This document shows positions 24,061 through 40,188 of a DNA stretch of 64,000 bases, piece after piece. This stretch comes from Cheilinus undulatus (Eukaryota; Chordata; Actinopteri; Labriformes; Labridae). The stretch covers positions 16,678,275 through 16,742,274 of the forward strand of contig NC_054881.1 in the NCBI RefSeq assembly GCF_018320785.1. Reading direction: 5' to 3'. The position numbers and the translations under genes were made by a program. Position 1 is the stretch's first letter. Every line of letters begins with the position of its first letter. A model generated the notes under the pieces. It searched no databases and had not been told where the DNA came from. It was given only the letters and a program-made list of their open reading frames with translations.

Positions 24061-24832
24061 TGTCGTTGCATGACTGCGACCTGACAGACATCAGTAAAAC
24101 TTTACTGCTTTTCTAACACCCAGTCTTTCACTGAAAGCCAAGTGGTTTCTGTTTAAACTTGTGTTACTCTTAGTTCACACTTCAAACTTCTAAATCAGCC
24201 ATGTGCACTAATATATAATCATACACTTTGACATTAGCATGGTAAACATGGAGTGTAATTGACGGTTGCACATAACTTCTCCATAATTAAGGTAAGCATG
24301 GTAGAAAAACATATAATCAACCTAAGCATGTAGATGTTGAAATCAGCAGTTAAATAATTTTGTATTCCTTAAAGAGATACAAAGTCTTGTCATTCTATTC
24401 TTGTTTTTGGGGGGTCTGTAGTACATTTATTGAATTTCATAGCTCGGTGTGTTATGGTACTGGACAACTGTGTAAGTAGGCTATTGCACTAAAACAATTA
24501 CAGTTGGTTTACTTGACTATCAGTCAGCTTCAGTCTCAAGAACTTATGAACCCACTGATGTAGTTCACAATATGAGTTGAGTGTATTACATCCCTACATT
24601 ATATGCTACTTTAAACTTCTACACCACTACATTTAAAGGGGAAATTAAACCTTTACTCTCATACATTGATTTATTCAATTATATTTCAGTTATTTTGCAC
24701 TTTATGACATTCTGTACCAAAAAAGTCGAAATTTCAACCTTGAGTAAAATTGAGGGAAGAAAAGATTTTATCTGTCTGAAAACAGCAGTTGAAACTCACC
24801 CAGAAGAAATCCTTGAAGTGAAGATTTTTCAT
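9215..24832 (-). CDS. pstpip2: F-BAR protein PSTPIP2 (14 exons, complete)
   Basis: PSTPIP2 is an F-BAR membrane-bending adaptor of myeloid cells that bundles actin and binds PEST-type tyrosine phosphatases. Coding exons in transcript order: 24832-24800, 22746-22646, 19293-19219, 16293-16259, 16138-16032, 15952-15890, 15351-15259, 13917-13872, 11829-11750, 11664-11566, 9883-9787, 9661-9577, 9469-9435, 9270-9215. They total 1005 nt, exactly 334 residues plus stop, the usual PSTPIP2 length. It starts [11 protein letters not shown], continues into the FCH/F-BAR coil ([58 protein letters not shown]) and ends in a proline-rich, tyrosine-containing tail ([21 protein letters not shown]). There is no SH3 domain, which separates PSTPIP2 from PSTPIP1. 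The donor of exon 5 is weak (GTTGGT). The introns are crowded with transposons. The gene is convergent with dhx29 and divergent from dnajc25. Confidence 0.93.
10264..10470 (-). mobile_element. Truncated Tc1-like element
   Basis: The left end ACCACGTTCCAAATTATAATG closely resembles the terminal repeat of the full-length copy at 12021-13391. An open frame on the minus strand (10246-10458) encodes a Tc1 transposase helix-turn-helix/GRPR-like linker with residues such as [19 protein letters not shown]. The right end, the catalytic domain and the second inverted repeat are missing, so this is a 5'-type remnant in a pstpip2 intron. Confidence 0.6.
10958..11514. mobile_element. MITE with TAAAGGGGACATAT ends
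   Basis: The unit begins TAAAGGGGACATATTATA and ends with the inverted form ATATGTCCCCTTTA, about 557 bp apart. If the outer TA is counted as target duplication, the ends are perfect for 12 bases. This terminus belongs to a widespread teleost non-autonomous family. The interior holds a tRNA-like segment (11190-11262) and no transposase. It lies in the intron between pstpip2 exons at 11664 and 9883. Confidence 0.65.
11190..11262 (+). repeat. tRNA-like segment inside the MITE
   Basis: Box A (TAGCTCAGTGGGT, from 11196) and box B (GGTTCAAATTCC, 11250-11261) of an RNA polymerase III promoter are both recognisable at tRNA spacing. The segment does not fold into a convincing cloverleaf and its 3' side does not pair, so it is more likely a tRNA-derived SINE piece or pseudo-tRNA than a working tRNA gene. 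Confidence 0.5.
12021..13391 (-). mobile_element. Full-length but dead Tc1-like transposon
   Basis: Terminal repeats CACTGCATTCCAAATCATTA and, inverted at the right, AACCACGTTCCAAATTATTA are flanked by TA at 12019-12020 and 13392-13393. On the minus strand a degenerate transposase reads through [44 protein letters not shown] and [14 protein letters not shown]. Lesions are visible: an in-frame TAG shortly after [11 protein letters not shown], loss of the segment that should carry the first catalytic Asp before DGWSSGW, and the catalytic Glu of NPIEN changed to Lys. It sits between two pstpip2 exons (11829 and 13872), oriented with the gene. Confidence 0.85.
13985..14070 (+). repeat. 3' tail of a non-LTR retrotransposon
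   Basis: The phrase GTGTCTTGAGATAACTTTG followed by GAATTGGCGCTATAC and an A-rich end is the conserved 3' tail of fish L2/CR1-type LINEs and of SINEs that borrow it. Only the last ~80 bases are recognised. It lies in a pstpip2 intron. Confidence 0.5.
14380..14845. mobile_element. Tc1-like non-autonomous element with long internal hairpin
   Basis: The left part (ACCTGGCCCTATGTGAAAAA, then CCTAATAACTGGTTGTGCCA) and the right end (ATACTTTTTCATGGCACTGTA) match a fish Tc1-like family whose ends read ACAGTGC...AAAAAGTA. Inside, 14422-14449 and 14648-14675 are inverted copies identical at 27 of 28 positions. Only non-coding end sequence remains, with no transposase domain. Exact ends are uncertain by tens of bases. 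Confidence 0.55.
16665..17564 (+). mobile_element. hAT-like element with perfect 8-bp target duplication
   Basis: The element starts CAGGGCTAAACGATT and ends CTTGCTCTA; both flanks are the identical octamer GTTCAAAC (16657-16664 and 17565-17572). The subterminal regions are AT-rich inverted sequences containing GCGATTTAATTTGCGATT-like motifs. A short open frame beginning at the ATG near 17085 ([20 protein letters not shown]) ends after about 33 codons and looks like the start of a lost transposase or captured gene. It lies in the pstpip2 intron between exons 16293 and 19219. Confidence 0.8.
17895..18010 (-). repeat. tRNA-derived SINE, reverse orientation
   Basis: The sequence GGACAGCTGAAGTACGACAG, then a GACATGCACCAAA stretch and GACCGGGAATCGATAACC, is a degraded copy of a common teleost SINE. 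The last part is a reversed box B. No poly(A) or target duplication was identified. Confidence 0.45.
19354..20373 (+). mobile_element. Tc1-like element, degenerate transposase
   Basis: The ends CACTATGTGGACAAAGATTTT and (inverted) CACTTTATGGACAAAAGTAT are those of a fish Tc1-like family. The plus strand carries a broken transposase with recognisable blocks in three frames: [28 protein letters not shown] and [20 protein letters not shown]. The catalytic Glu context (PIEHLWDE) is kept, but frameshifts near 19740, 19830 and 20060 break the frame. It lies in the intron between pstpip2 exons 2 and 3. Confidence 0.8.
22646..24800 (-). other. pstpip2 first intron and exon 2 neighbourhood
   Basis: The intron between the start-codon exon (24800-24832) and exon 2 (22646-22746) holds a fish repeat at about 22803-22960 (AGCCAGGTGGATATCTGCAT, then CCCACTGTCTCTCTCCCTG, possibly SINE-related), a Tc1 remnant at 23027-24013 and an AT dinucleotide run at about 24030-24060. 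No further exons were found; phase joins exon 1 (TGG) directly to exon 2 (AAC TGT GAC). Confidence 0.5.
23027..24013 (-). mobile_element. Tc1-like element lacking most of the catalytic domain
   Basis: The ends CTGTAAAAAGTATTCACCCC and (inverted) CAGTATAAAAAGTATTCAGA lie next to TA dinucleotides. The minus strand at 23384-23620 encodes a transposase DNA-binding region (INIPQSS-type helix-turn-helix followed by [15 protein letters not shown]). The catalytic core between the DNA-binding domain and the 3' end is missing, so this is an internally deleted, non-autonomous copy. Confidence 0.75.
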
Positions 24833-30089
<5,257 letters not shown>

Positions 30090-30565
30090 TCACCACAAGC
30101 TCCGTCTGTCACAAACATGCCTGCCTCAGTGCCGCCACGCACGGACACAAGCCGCGCTGTGTGGAGAATCGCCTGTACAGAGAGTTAACTTTGTCTGTTT
30201 ATACAGCGAGAGATATTTTCATAGCAATCAGGACTCGATGAGAAGACGTCTGAGCGGATAAACTATGAGCATGGGCTGCAGATTTCTGAGTCATTTTTTA
30301 CATCATGCTGGGGTTATTTTGTTTTTTAAACCAACATGTCAGATATGTTTCAAATGAAGTTTAAAGATATCATGATTTTCTCCAGATGCTTTTTGTGGGG
30401 CAGAGTTTGTCTGGTTAAAAACCAACAGTACTGTCAAAGTGTCCTTGGGCGTGGCATCAGACAGCTGCCTGCTCACTCTGTTTGCTGCTGCAGACTGTCA
30501 GTTAAAGGCTGCTAGCATTTGTTGCTTTTTTTGTTGAATAAATCAGGGCCAGAGAACTTTGTTTT
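30090..30565 (+). other. dnajc25: dnajc25 3' UTR with poly(A) signal
   Basis: Sequence after the TGA at 30087-30089. AATAAA at 30537-30542 is followed by a TTTGTTTTATTGTTTC stretch, a good downstream element, so the 3' UTR is expected to end near 30560. Confidence 0.65.
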
Positions 30566-31500
30566 ATTGTTTCATTTAAAGCAGTGATCATTGACTGAAG
30601 GGTATTTCTGGTATTTTTTAACTTTAGCCCTACTGTTACCATATTTTGGGCTCCAGTTGACTCATACATGCACAAGTTTTGGAATTGAACATCCACTTAT
30701 GTGGTTTTGGAAAAAAATAACAGAGAATATGTCACTTGTTCAAACTTTGTAGTGTATACTAATCTGGACATCGCTTCTTAGTCTCCTATCACACTGAACT
30801 GAAGCCAGATTATCTCTGCGATATCCCTTGACAGATTGACTTGGGGACTCATTTTGGAGCCAAGGCACGACGCCACTCTTCTCCTAACCAAAACTTTACC
30901 ATAAATCATCAAAGATACCTCAGGGTGGTCCACAGCAGAGCAGACTCTTGTCAGTTTGAAGCAGAAACTCATGTTTATGGGCATTTTTACGATTGTATTG
31001 TGACTGTTCATTAGGTTTTCTCTCACCACTCATCATGCAGGAACCTCATTTGTCAACTCAATCATGATCTTAGGTCTGCTTTAATAACTGATTACAACAA
31101 AACTACTCAGAAACAAGTGCACTTGGATGTACAACTGTATTTGAAGCGTAGTTGACCTTCAGAGTTTGGCTCATGTCGCATCTGTTGATAACTGCTCCAC
31201 AGAGTAACCACATCCCCGTTTTTTTTTTGTGTTTAAAAAGTTAAGCTCCAACTCCTTTACCAAGGTCAATACCACATAAGTGACATCAGTTTATGGCATC
31301 TGTGGTCACATTAAGGGCTCCACATTGACAGAAAGAGTCTGAACAGACTCTCATATACACCAGTACCTTTATTTACATTCTACTGCTGCCATCCCCGGTT
31401 CATAAATCCACCCATGAAAATGTATTTTCTTTAACATATTTCCACGTGCTGTTAAACAAAGCAAGGAATTTTTAACACAGCTTTTCCAAACATCCCAACA
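30566..31500. other. Intergenic, no gene seen
   Basis: Ordinary AT-rich spacer. No exon-like frames with splice signals, no clear transposon ends. A T-run near 31220 is the only low-complexity stretch. Confidence 0.4.
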
Positions 31501-31509
31501 TTAATGTTT

Positions 31510-32335
31510 CACAAAAACTACCGGGGTCAAAAGTATTAGCCCCCTTTTTGTTGAGCCATAGCACAAACCACTGTTGTACAATGATGTGCTTTCACTTTGC
31601 CATGCTCAAAGCTTTTAAAATCAAGTTAAAACTGAGAGTTATCTTCTAATTTACACACAGTATAAAAAGTCCAGTATGGGTTTGAGCTGTCACTGGAAAA
31701 AGCGTCACGGCAAAAACAAAAGAAATCAGTTTAGACTTGAGAAAAGTTATCACACATTTCCAAGTGTCAAGAACTGAAGTGAGAATGATCATCAAGAAAT
31801 TCAAACAGGGCAACACAGTCCAGAACAAGCCTGGCAGAGGTAGGAAAAGAAAGATTTCAAAGACTGGAAAGAAAACTAATGAGAGATATGTCAGAACAAC
31901 TGCAGAGACATTTGTGAATGACATAGCCAAGTCAGGAATGGTAGTCTCAAAGAAGACAATCACTAGAGCCATGCACAGGAATGGACTGAGAGGTTACAGA
32001 CCAAGACAAATTTCACTTCTGCAGAAGAGACATCTTCAAGCCAGACTGAAGTATGCTAAGGACAACCTGGAGAAAGATTCTGCATACTGGAAGCGTGTCC
32101 TTTAGTTAGATGAAACTAAACAAGAGCTCTTTGGCCATAGAGATGTTTTTGATGTTTGGAGAAAGGAGAGGTGTATCTACCCAAAGAGCACCATCCCCAC
32201 AGTGAAACATGGTGGTGTGAGTATTATGCTGTGGGTGTGTGTGTAACTGGGAATCTCATCAAGGTGGAAGGAGTCATGAAGAAAGAAAGATATGTGAAGA
32301 TTTTGAATGAAAATCTCAAGCAGTCAGCAGTATCA
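31510..32335 (+). mobile_element. Tc1-like element, 5' two thirds
   Basis: An open frame at 31737-32105 encodes the transposase DNA-binding half: FQVSRTEVRMIIKKFKQG, NKPGRGRKRKISK, then a second helix-turn-helix block ending in ARLKYAKDNLEKDSAYWKRVL. A TAG stands where the family reads LWSDE. Downstream, SIMLWVCV-like and GVMKKERYVKILNENLKQSA blocks continue in shifted frames. The identity stops abruptly at about 32335 and no right-hand inverted repeat is seen, so the copy is truncated. Confidence 0.7.
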
Positions 32336-32574
32336 GGTAGTTGTAGCCACCTGAGCTCTCGAGTGTGCCCTCTTGAGATTTCTTCCAGTTACATGCATAG
32401 TGTTTATGCAAGTATATTTACAAGAATGTTTGTGTCATGCATAGAGCCATGGTTTTTAACTGGTCTCCCATCACGACAAATCATTACCCACAAAAGATGT
32501 GATGGAACAAAGAGCTAGAGACATATCTTTCAAAATAAAAGCACATCATTGACTGTTACCTTTTATTTTCAATA

Positions 32575-32655
32575 GGCACACATCTGCAGCCCATTGGAAA
32601 TGGCTTTGCAACCCACTTTGGAGTCCTGACCCACCAGATGAGAACCACACAGCTA
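32575..32655. repeat. Right end of a hAT-like MITE
   Basis: CAACCCACTTTGGAGTCCTG, then ACCCACCAGATGAGAACCAC, is the inverted form of the left end of the element at 2574-2998 (GGTCAGGACCCAAAAGTGGG). Only this end is present, directly beyond the truncated Tc1 copy. Confidence 0.5.
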
Positions 32656-33030
32656 GATGCAAACACAAGGTGAAACAGAAAGTACATCTCTGGCTTGAAA
32701 GGACAATTAAGCAATATGAACCAGCTAATGTTAGCTAATTAGCACACCTGTGCTTTAACTAAGAAGAATTGCTGCCCCTTCTCTTCCCAAACAGAAGCAT
32801 TATTGATCCAAACACATGGTAAATACATAAAAGTGGCCATACTTTTGTTGACTTTCATCCTAGCAGCTGTATAAGGGGACAGGTTCCCTTTTACTGTAGA
32901 TACAGAAGTGAAGTTCTGGCTGGATCTGGTTTTAGTGATTTGAATAGTGGACACTGTTTAAGTGTACAGATTGACCAGAACCTGCAGTTTAAATCAAGAA
33001 ATCAATTTTTCTGCAGCTGTAGCCCTAGGT

Positions 33031-33646
33031 CAGAGGTGTCCAAACGTTTTCCACTGAGGGCCGCATGGAAAATGTATAAGGATGGTGGGGACACTTTAAT
33101 ATGCGTCATAGTGAGGATAGTAGAGTTAGTAAAACCAATGTTATGATTGTTAAGATATGCTTAGTGATTGGTATGCTTAAATGGATAGATAATGGCTGAC
33201 AAGGCAATAAGCCAATCATTTTAAGGATTTTAGGGAGGCCAATCAGATTTCAGGGGTCCCTGGTCAGCCCTGGCTACTACCAGCTCTGTCTCTAAAACAC
33301 CATCAGTACTGCTATTAGCCTTCATAATCCATCAGGGTGTTATAAATCTAAATATTGTTATTGTTAATTATTTTGGTTGCCAGTATGTTCTCCATTTACA
33401 GTGCTGACTTCACTTATTCACAAAAAAAACTCATCTCAAGAAATTCTTCTGGTCAAAATGTTTGTTTACAGAATTAGCATGGAAGCACTGCCTTGTGCAT
33501 GAAACAAAAAATACAATACAGTCAAGCACAAGCTTCATGTTCAAAGGTGGGCCTTATTTGCATTTTAGTTTAGAATTTGCTGTGGGCCAATCAAAAATGA
33601 ACCGCGGGCCACATTTGGCACCCGAGCCACAGTTAGGACATCCCTG
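33031..33646. mobile_element. hAT-like MITE with CAGAGGTGTCC ends
   Basis: Starts CAGAGGTGTCCAAACG and ends with the inverted CAGGGATGTCC. Both subterminal regions carry the GGGCCGCA / GCGGGCCACATTTGGC motif typical of this family. The flanking octamers CCCTAGGT (33023-33030) and CTCTAGGC (33647-33654) agree at 6 of 8 positions, as expected of an old hAT target duplication. No transposase domain is present. Confidence 0.75.
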
Positions 33647-34309
33647 CTCTAGGCGGTGGTCAACGGTGGCTGCCACTCTTGCACTATTTTTGCCCTTCAG
33701 GCTTCTGTGCCGGTCACATGGCTGAATATTTTGGCTTCACACCATGTCAGATGTTGCTTTGTCCATTCTCATGTACAGTCTATGGAGATGAAATTAAACT
33801 GGTTAGCAGTATAAACCAAGCTGTCATATCAAGGTAACGTGCCACTTCTCTGTTCTGTAAAGACCCAAAAAGGGTTGCTAACATTCAAATATTTTTGCAA
33901 ATCATTCTTGTGCAAAAGCCAAAGTCACAGCTGTGTTTTTTCTGTACATTAAGCAACTAATGAAGTTTATCTGTTTTTTTTTAGTCGGATTTTAAAAAGT
34001 TGCTTACCGTTTACAGCTGCTTACTGAGCGTGATTTATTCTACACTGCTTCACTGCTCTTCTCTTTGATTTGGGGTGGCATTAACCTTGTGCTGTTTGTT
34101 AAGACACCAATGTAGAATTATTTTTAATAAACAACTAAAAAGGTGTTTTTGAAAGTGATTAATTCCCTGTTGGCTAAAATTGTCCTACCTTTGCAACCTT
34201 ATAAAACATAACAGGTCGTTTAAGTTTTACATTTTTTCATGCTCACCAAACCATCCGTGTTTTCAAGAACATTTTAATAGATTCTTGTTCCAATAAACCT
34301 AGAAATGTA

Positions 34310-34800
34310 AATGTAACCCAGCCCTCATCCAGCGTGCAGCCCTCTACTCAAAGTTACCAGCTAACTTCCTTCTTAGGGTGTCCAGCCTTCTTCGGGAGCT
34401 TACCCGTTAGCTTCTTCCCGTTTTCAGGAGGTTACTTAAACTTCACCTGCTTACCTCCTCAAGAGGTTACTTGTTATCTCCCTTCTTAGGGTGTCCAGCC
34501 TTCTCCAGGAAGTAACCCGTTAACTTCCCTCCTTCTCCCGCCAGTTACCTTTTAACCTAACCTTCTGACTTCTTCAGAAAGTTAGTTGTTAAAATTCTTT
34601 GTATATGGTGTCCAGCCTTCTTTAGGAGGTTAGCTGTTTACCTTCTTCCTTCTTAAGTAAGTAACCTGCTATGAAAACCTCTAGGACATCCAGCCTTCTT
34701 TAAGAAGGCTGGATGTCCTAGAAGTTTTAAGAAGTTTTAAGAATCTTCCTTCCCTATGGCGTCCAGCTTTCTTCAGGAGGTATGATGATTACTTGACCTC
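34310..34800. repeat. Degenerate tandem array (GTGTCCAGCCTTCTTC units)
   Basis: The core phrase GGGTGTCCAGCCTTCTTC or variants recurs at about 34376, 34489, 34608, 34687 and 34759, each followed by AGGAGGTTAC-like and CTTCCTTCTT phrases. Spacing is uneven (roughly 70-120 bases) with deletions and variants, so this is an old minisatellite or expanded repeat. It has no coding potential and lies in the gene-free interval. Confidence 0.75.
34674..34728. repeat. Near-perfect 55-nt palindrome
   Basis: The arms 34674-34700 and 34702-34728 are reverse complements at 26 of 27 positions around a single-base centre; the inner 19 bp (CTAGGACATCCAGCCTTCT and its inverse) are perfect. It is built from the repeat unit of the surrounding array and could extrude as a cruciform or fold as a long RNA hairpin if transcribed. 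Confidence 0.9.
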
Positions 34801-37800
34801 CTTCCTAATTAAGTCGGACATAACTTATCTGTTTCTATAGAAATGCTGAATGTTGTATAAAAAGACTTGCAGCTTAAACTGCTAATGCAAGTGCCTTTCT
34901 TTTGCTGTATCCAATTCATGTTTTGTGCTGCTAACTAATTGTGATGGACCACAAGTATTCCACTACTATTAGTCAAAAGTCAAAGTGCTCAAGCTTACTC
35001 CCCAAATTTTTTGTTCAATTTGCACCACAAGTGTGAGGGAAAACATCAGCAGTAGTCTAGTTGTAATCTTGTAAACAGAGTTTCAGTTTCAAGTCTTTTT
35101 GAAGGGAGCATGACTTTGTCTCTGTAGACCACAATGCAGAACCTCCATTTTCCACAGTGGCCAAAAACAGACAAGAAGCTAGCTTTAGCTTGGGTGTTTT
35201 TACATATTTCTTGACTACACTTAGGCCTTGTTCACATCTAGGCAGGTAAAACTGAGGTTTACCTTCTCACTGTCCACATGCTCAATCTCAAAAACATCTT
35301 TGTCCACATGAAAAATAATAATAATAATAATAAAAAATCACTTTTTGCTTCTTTACTCTTGTTGACACAAAGGAATTAGGTTCGCAGAAAAGAAATTTAA
35401 GACCACTTCCTGCCCATTATCACCATTTTTCTGAAGTACCCTCAAGCATTTCAACAAACCTTTGTCTTAAAAAACCTGAAACTGAACCAGACTGGAAAGA
35501 AACAACAAACCACACCATTTTTAGGTTTTCCATTAACAATAAAAATTATTAACATACATTTTTAAACATACAAAAACAAACGATACAAGGCAGAAAGATG
35601 ATAGAAGGCCAATGTCATTCCAACATTAACATCAATAATCTGTTTTCATTATAACAGTGAAATGTTCGGACTGGATCGGATGTAAAAATGATTCTGTCAA
35701 TCGAGTTTTTAGCAAATATTTAGCATTTACTGATTAATATCGGCCTACTGAGATGATCTGAGATAGACAAATAAAGAAATATACAAGTGCAGAAACAACA
35801 GATCTCTGGGAAATCTGCCTTCTTCTTTTTTTAGTGTGGTTATAGTAAGAGCTGTAATCTGCCCAGCGACTAACTACATCACAGGAAGTACTCAGACTGA
35901 AGGTTTAATCCACATAGTCATAGCTGAGTTTTTATTCAGAGGAGCCTTCTGATTGGTTGAGATGGCTCTTTGAATTTTTTTTGTTTTCCACTTAAAACAA
36001 CAATAAATAACCGTAAATATTCACAGAAAATGATGGAACTGAGTGCTCAAAAATAAGGAAAATTCCATGTACTTTTTCTCCAAATTGTTGAAATTACCTC
36101 AATATGCACACTGAAGGGCGATAAGCAGTATTTCTATAAAATAGCCCTCTCTTTTTTACCTTGTTTGTAAAACGTCATCATAAAAACCCTCAAATGATCC
36201 ATCTAAGGATGCACATTCTTGGATTTTTGCACATACTTCAGGTTCAACCTCTGATTTCTTTCCACCAAAGTGCAGGGGAAAAAAGCCTGTTGTTATCTTG
36301 GATTCTTCATAAATTCAGACCGATTCTCTGAGCAATTATTTTGATTTTTTTACATGCTTTGACAGGGGGTCCAAAAACGCATCAATCTTAAGCTGAATTC
36401 TACCTCCCAGTATATTTAATTACATAATTATTATTTAATGCATATTTTCTCAAATGCAGTCTATGGATTACAGTGAGAAGTAAAGGTTATGTGCAGTAAA
36501 GGCTCCAAAACTTGAATATCATTGACATTTTTGGCAATAAAGGTTTACAAAAGATATGAAATCAGATGTTTTTTGAGCTTTCCAAACAAAATAAGCATCC
36601 ATGTCAGTAATCAACCAGAAAGAGTTTGCTACTTTAGCTGTGCAAAAACATCTGCAAAAGTCCTTTTACTGCATCCCTAGAAAGAAGATTTATATGCTCC
36701 TCATTCCTGGAGTTACTGAACAAACAAAGAAACATGCATCCCCTTAAAACAAGAAATAGAACAAGTTTGAAGAACACATTGATGCAAAACCTTCAGTCTG
36801 GAGTACCTCTGAATAAAAAGGTAACTTTAAACCTTCATGTTTGTTAATCTCTTCATAATAAACACATCTGACTGTGACGTCTCTTACTGCATACATACAT
36901 ACAAACAGACCTGATTACACTTGATTTCAGTAAAAACTGGGATACTTTAGTTTATAATCATTTCAACTCAAACGTAAAGTCACTGGAATTTTTAAGTGTT
37001 CACAGGAAGCTTGGAAAATGAAAACTCAACTGTTTCACTACAGTAAATCTGTTTTTCTAGAAGATTCTGGTGAAAATGAACTCATTCTTTTGTCCTCCTC
37101 CTGTGGTTTAAGGTGCATCAGACCACCATGCTGCTTTTTGCTACGTAAATCAACAATTTGAGCCGGTGAGATTCCACCGCCGTGTTTAAAGTTCAAACAG
37201 AAGAACGGGAACGCAACAAAAGTCAGTCTGTGACGACGACATCAAAAACAAATCGCCAACGACAGAAGGAGCTTTGGCCGAGTTTCATTTTCTCCTTCCT
37301 GTTTCGTCATCGATGACGTAGAAAAGACGACACGAGAGCAAATCCAAAGGCTTTAGTGAAATCACAAGAAAAAAGCAGTCCCATTGTCTTTCACAAAACA
37401 GAACTCCACGACAGGAGGGGGTTTGGCAATGATAAAAAAGGCTAAATAAAAAGCCCCCATCTTTTGTTAAAGCACAGTTTACATCTGCAGATGTCTTCTG
37501 AGGATTTTTCCACCCTCTTCCATGAATTTCAGTGAAATGGAGCCTGCAGAAGCAGCACAGCAAATGATGAACGAAGTCTTGTTTTGTCCTGTACAACAGC
37601 AAAAAGGCCGTAACGTTTGTCTTCAGATATTTCCAAGGTTCCTCTAGTGTTTCAGTTAACCATCAAGCTTGTTTTACATTTTTCATCACTAGGCTTCAGA
37701 AGGTCTCTCAGCTAACATTGAGGTCAGGACCAGTTTCTGTTTCTTTTGTGTTGTGTTTTATGGATTTTAGTTAACACCACTTCAGCCATGAAAAACGGAA

Positions 37801-40188
37801 AAAGATGACTTTATGAGTGTGGTTAATTCAAAGGAGTATCAGGTAACTCTAAAAAATTAGAGAAAAAAAGCCCTGCTAATTTTCAAGAAAAAAACTTTTT
37901 CAGTTAAAGTTGTGATTTTTTGAGAAATCAAACTCAAAACCTCTTGAGTTAATTAAGTTGTAATTTTCTGAGATTTTTTTTGAGTTAAAATAAGCAAATT
38001 TTTACCTCCCAACACTGGAAATTTCAAGATTTATTTCACTTGAATTTACAGCTTTATATATTGAGAAAGGGATTCTTTTCATGTAAATTAACAACTTTTT
38101 AAACTAAAAAAGATGCTTGTTTTGTTAATTCATGACTTCCTAAACCTAAAAATTGGAAGGCTTTTTCCACATAAATTCCCAAACCTGTCAGGCTCAGAAA
38201 ATTAAAGGCTTTTCTGAAAATTTTGCAGTTTTCTAAACTTTAAAATTTCAAGTTTTCATCTCCTAAATTTATGACTTTTGTAAAAAAAATTCTGTTTTTT
38301 TCATGTTAATTTTAAGCTTTAATAAGCTAAACATGTCATGTTTCTTTTTTAAAAATGAACAGATTCTCTTCATCATTGTGAATATAACAGAAAAAAGGAC
38401 AAAATCTGCCACAAAAATAAGAAAAAACAAATTTTACCATTATAATAAAATGATCAGTACTATATGTTTGTTTTTGCAAGAAATAAAAGATCTAACCGGC
38501 TATATTTTTATCTGTAAAATGTATTCATATTCATTACCAAATGCATTATTACAAATATACTAGCATCAACTATGCTGATGGCATTAAAATTTAGCTTCAA
38601 TTGGCTTGAATTTGTGCCTAGCTCTTTAAATAAGGTATTACTATTTGCATTTGATTTTAAAAATATCAACCTTGGAGAAATGAATTCAGACAAAAGCTTT
38701 ATACTTGTCCCTTTTGTTAAGTTCTGAGTAATTATTACAGTTACAACGAGAATATCCTACAATTTGTAATAACATGGCCCTATAAAATTAATGTTTCCCT
38801 CCTTGTCATTTAAGTTGCCTATCCCTGATCTATGCCATGGCTTATGCCCTGGGTTTTGGTAGAGCTGTGCCTAAACAGAAGCCTATGTATGCAGCCTTAC
38901 TTTTATCTCCTCAAAATGCAATAACATTTAAAAACAAAGCAGACTGGTCGGTTAAATAGAATCATATTACTAGCCTTTGCAAAAAACAGAAAACAACTAA
39001 ATTATTCCCTCGTCCTTTGCTTCAATTGATTCATCAGCTGTACTTTCCATCTCTTCTTATGTCTCCTGTCTTCCTCTTCAATAGCAGCAGTAAAATCAGC
39101 TCATGTTAAATATTTATCATCTACAACTCCAACATGATTCGCTCTCTTTCAGTCGCCTCAGTTTCTGAACACAAACCAGTGGGAAGTGTGTGAGAGAGAC
39201 CAGGAACTGGCATAAAAATAACACTGCTGAGGAGCATTTTGGAGGAGTATAACAGAGAAAACTGACACCCCAACACACGAGCACAGCGTAGGTCTTAACA
39301 GTTTTGATGCCAAAGTACAAATTAGGCTTAAGCCATTACTATTTCACATGTAGGTTTTTGGGGACTGGGGAAAATAATTAGTAGTTGGCCTAAGTTATGA
39401 TTTTTAAATCAGAATCAAGATCATTCAAACAAGTTGGTGAACTTGTCAAAACTATGAACCTTAAAAACAAGCAGGATTTATGAGCTCAAAACAAAAAGAA
39501 AACTCCAATAATGAAAAAAGACATCATCATTCAAAGGTCAATTCTAATTAGGACAAAATCATAGCAAAAAACTTTAAATTATAAAGTCATCTTTTGCCTT
39601 AGTGTCTCCTAAATTTCCTCATTCTTAATCTGTTTTTCTTTTCATTGCAGAAGCCGGAGCCAGCTGTGATGAAAATCTTTACAGATAGAGACAAATTATA
39701 GATTAAGAGAAATAATCAGAGCACTGAAATGTGTTGATGGTCCTGATTTAAGGGGTCCTCGAAGCAAAAACAAGCTTGAGATGATAGATGTTTGTTTATC
39801 CGCTTCATTATTCTCCTTCTTCCTCTCCTTTGTGAAGCTTTAGTTTCTCTTGCTACAGTAAAACTGAATTTTTGGATGCCTTCACTCACCTTCTCACCTC
39901 TACAATGTCCTGGACACTTAGATTTAAAACCACGGTCCTTTTTTTCTTTTTTTAAGAGTTTAAAAGCTCTTAAAGTCTTCACCAAACACTCTTTTACACA
40001 AATGAAGTCAATTCTCATGAAGCATTCTCTCATCTTTTACTATTGTGAGATTCCTTTTTTAATGTCTTTGTCTCCCGTCTTTGATGATTGGAGGAACGAG
40101 CGTTAGTTTAAAATACTTCAGATGGTTCATCATGTGATGGTTTTTGTTTCTGTGATGTAAGGAGGGAACTCAGGGTGTCCACAGAGTC
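34800..40188 (-). other. Gene-free stretch; right part is probable spin1-like 3' UTR
   Basis: No protein-coding exons were recognised. SPIN1 transcripts in vertebrates carry a very long 3' UTR, so the part just left of the stop codon at 40189, perhaps several kilobases, is likely transcribed on the minus strand. A plausible AATAAA on that strand (TTTATT on +) occurs near 35933, but several others exist. A short AAT run lies at 35314-35333. The stretch at 37850-38300 is an AT-rich degenerate series of repeated phrases (TTTTCTGAGATT, CTAAACTT). Confidence 0.35.
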
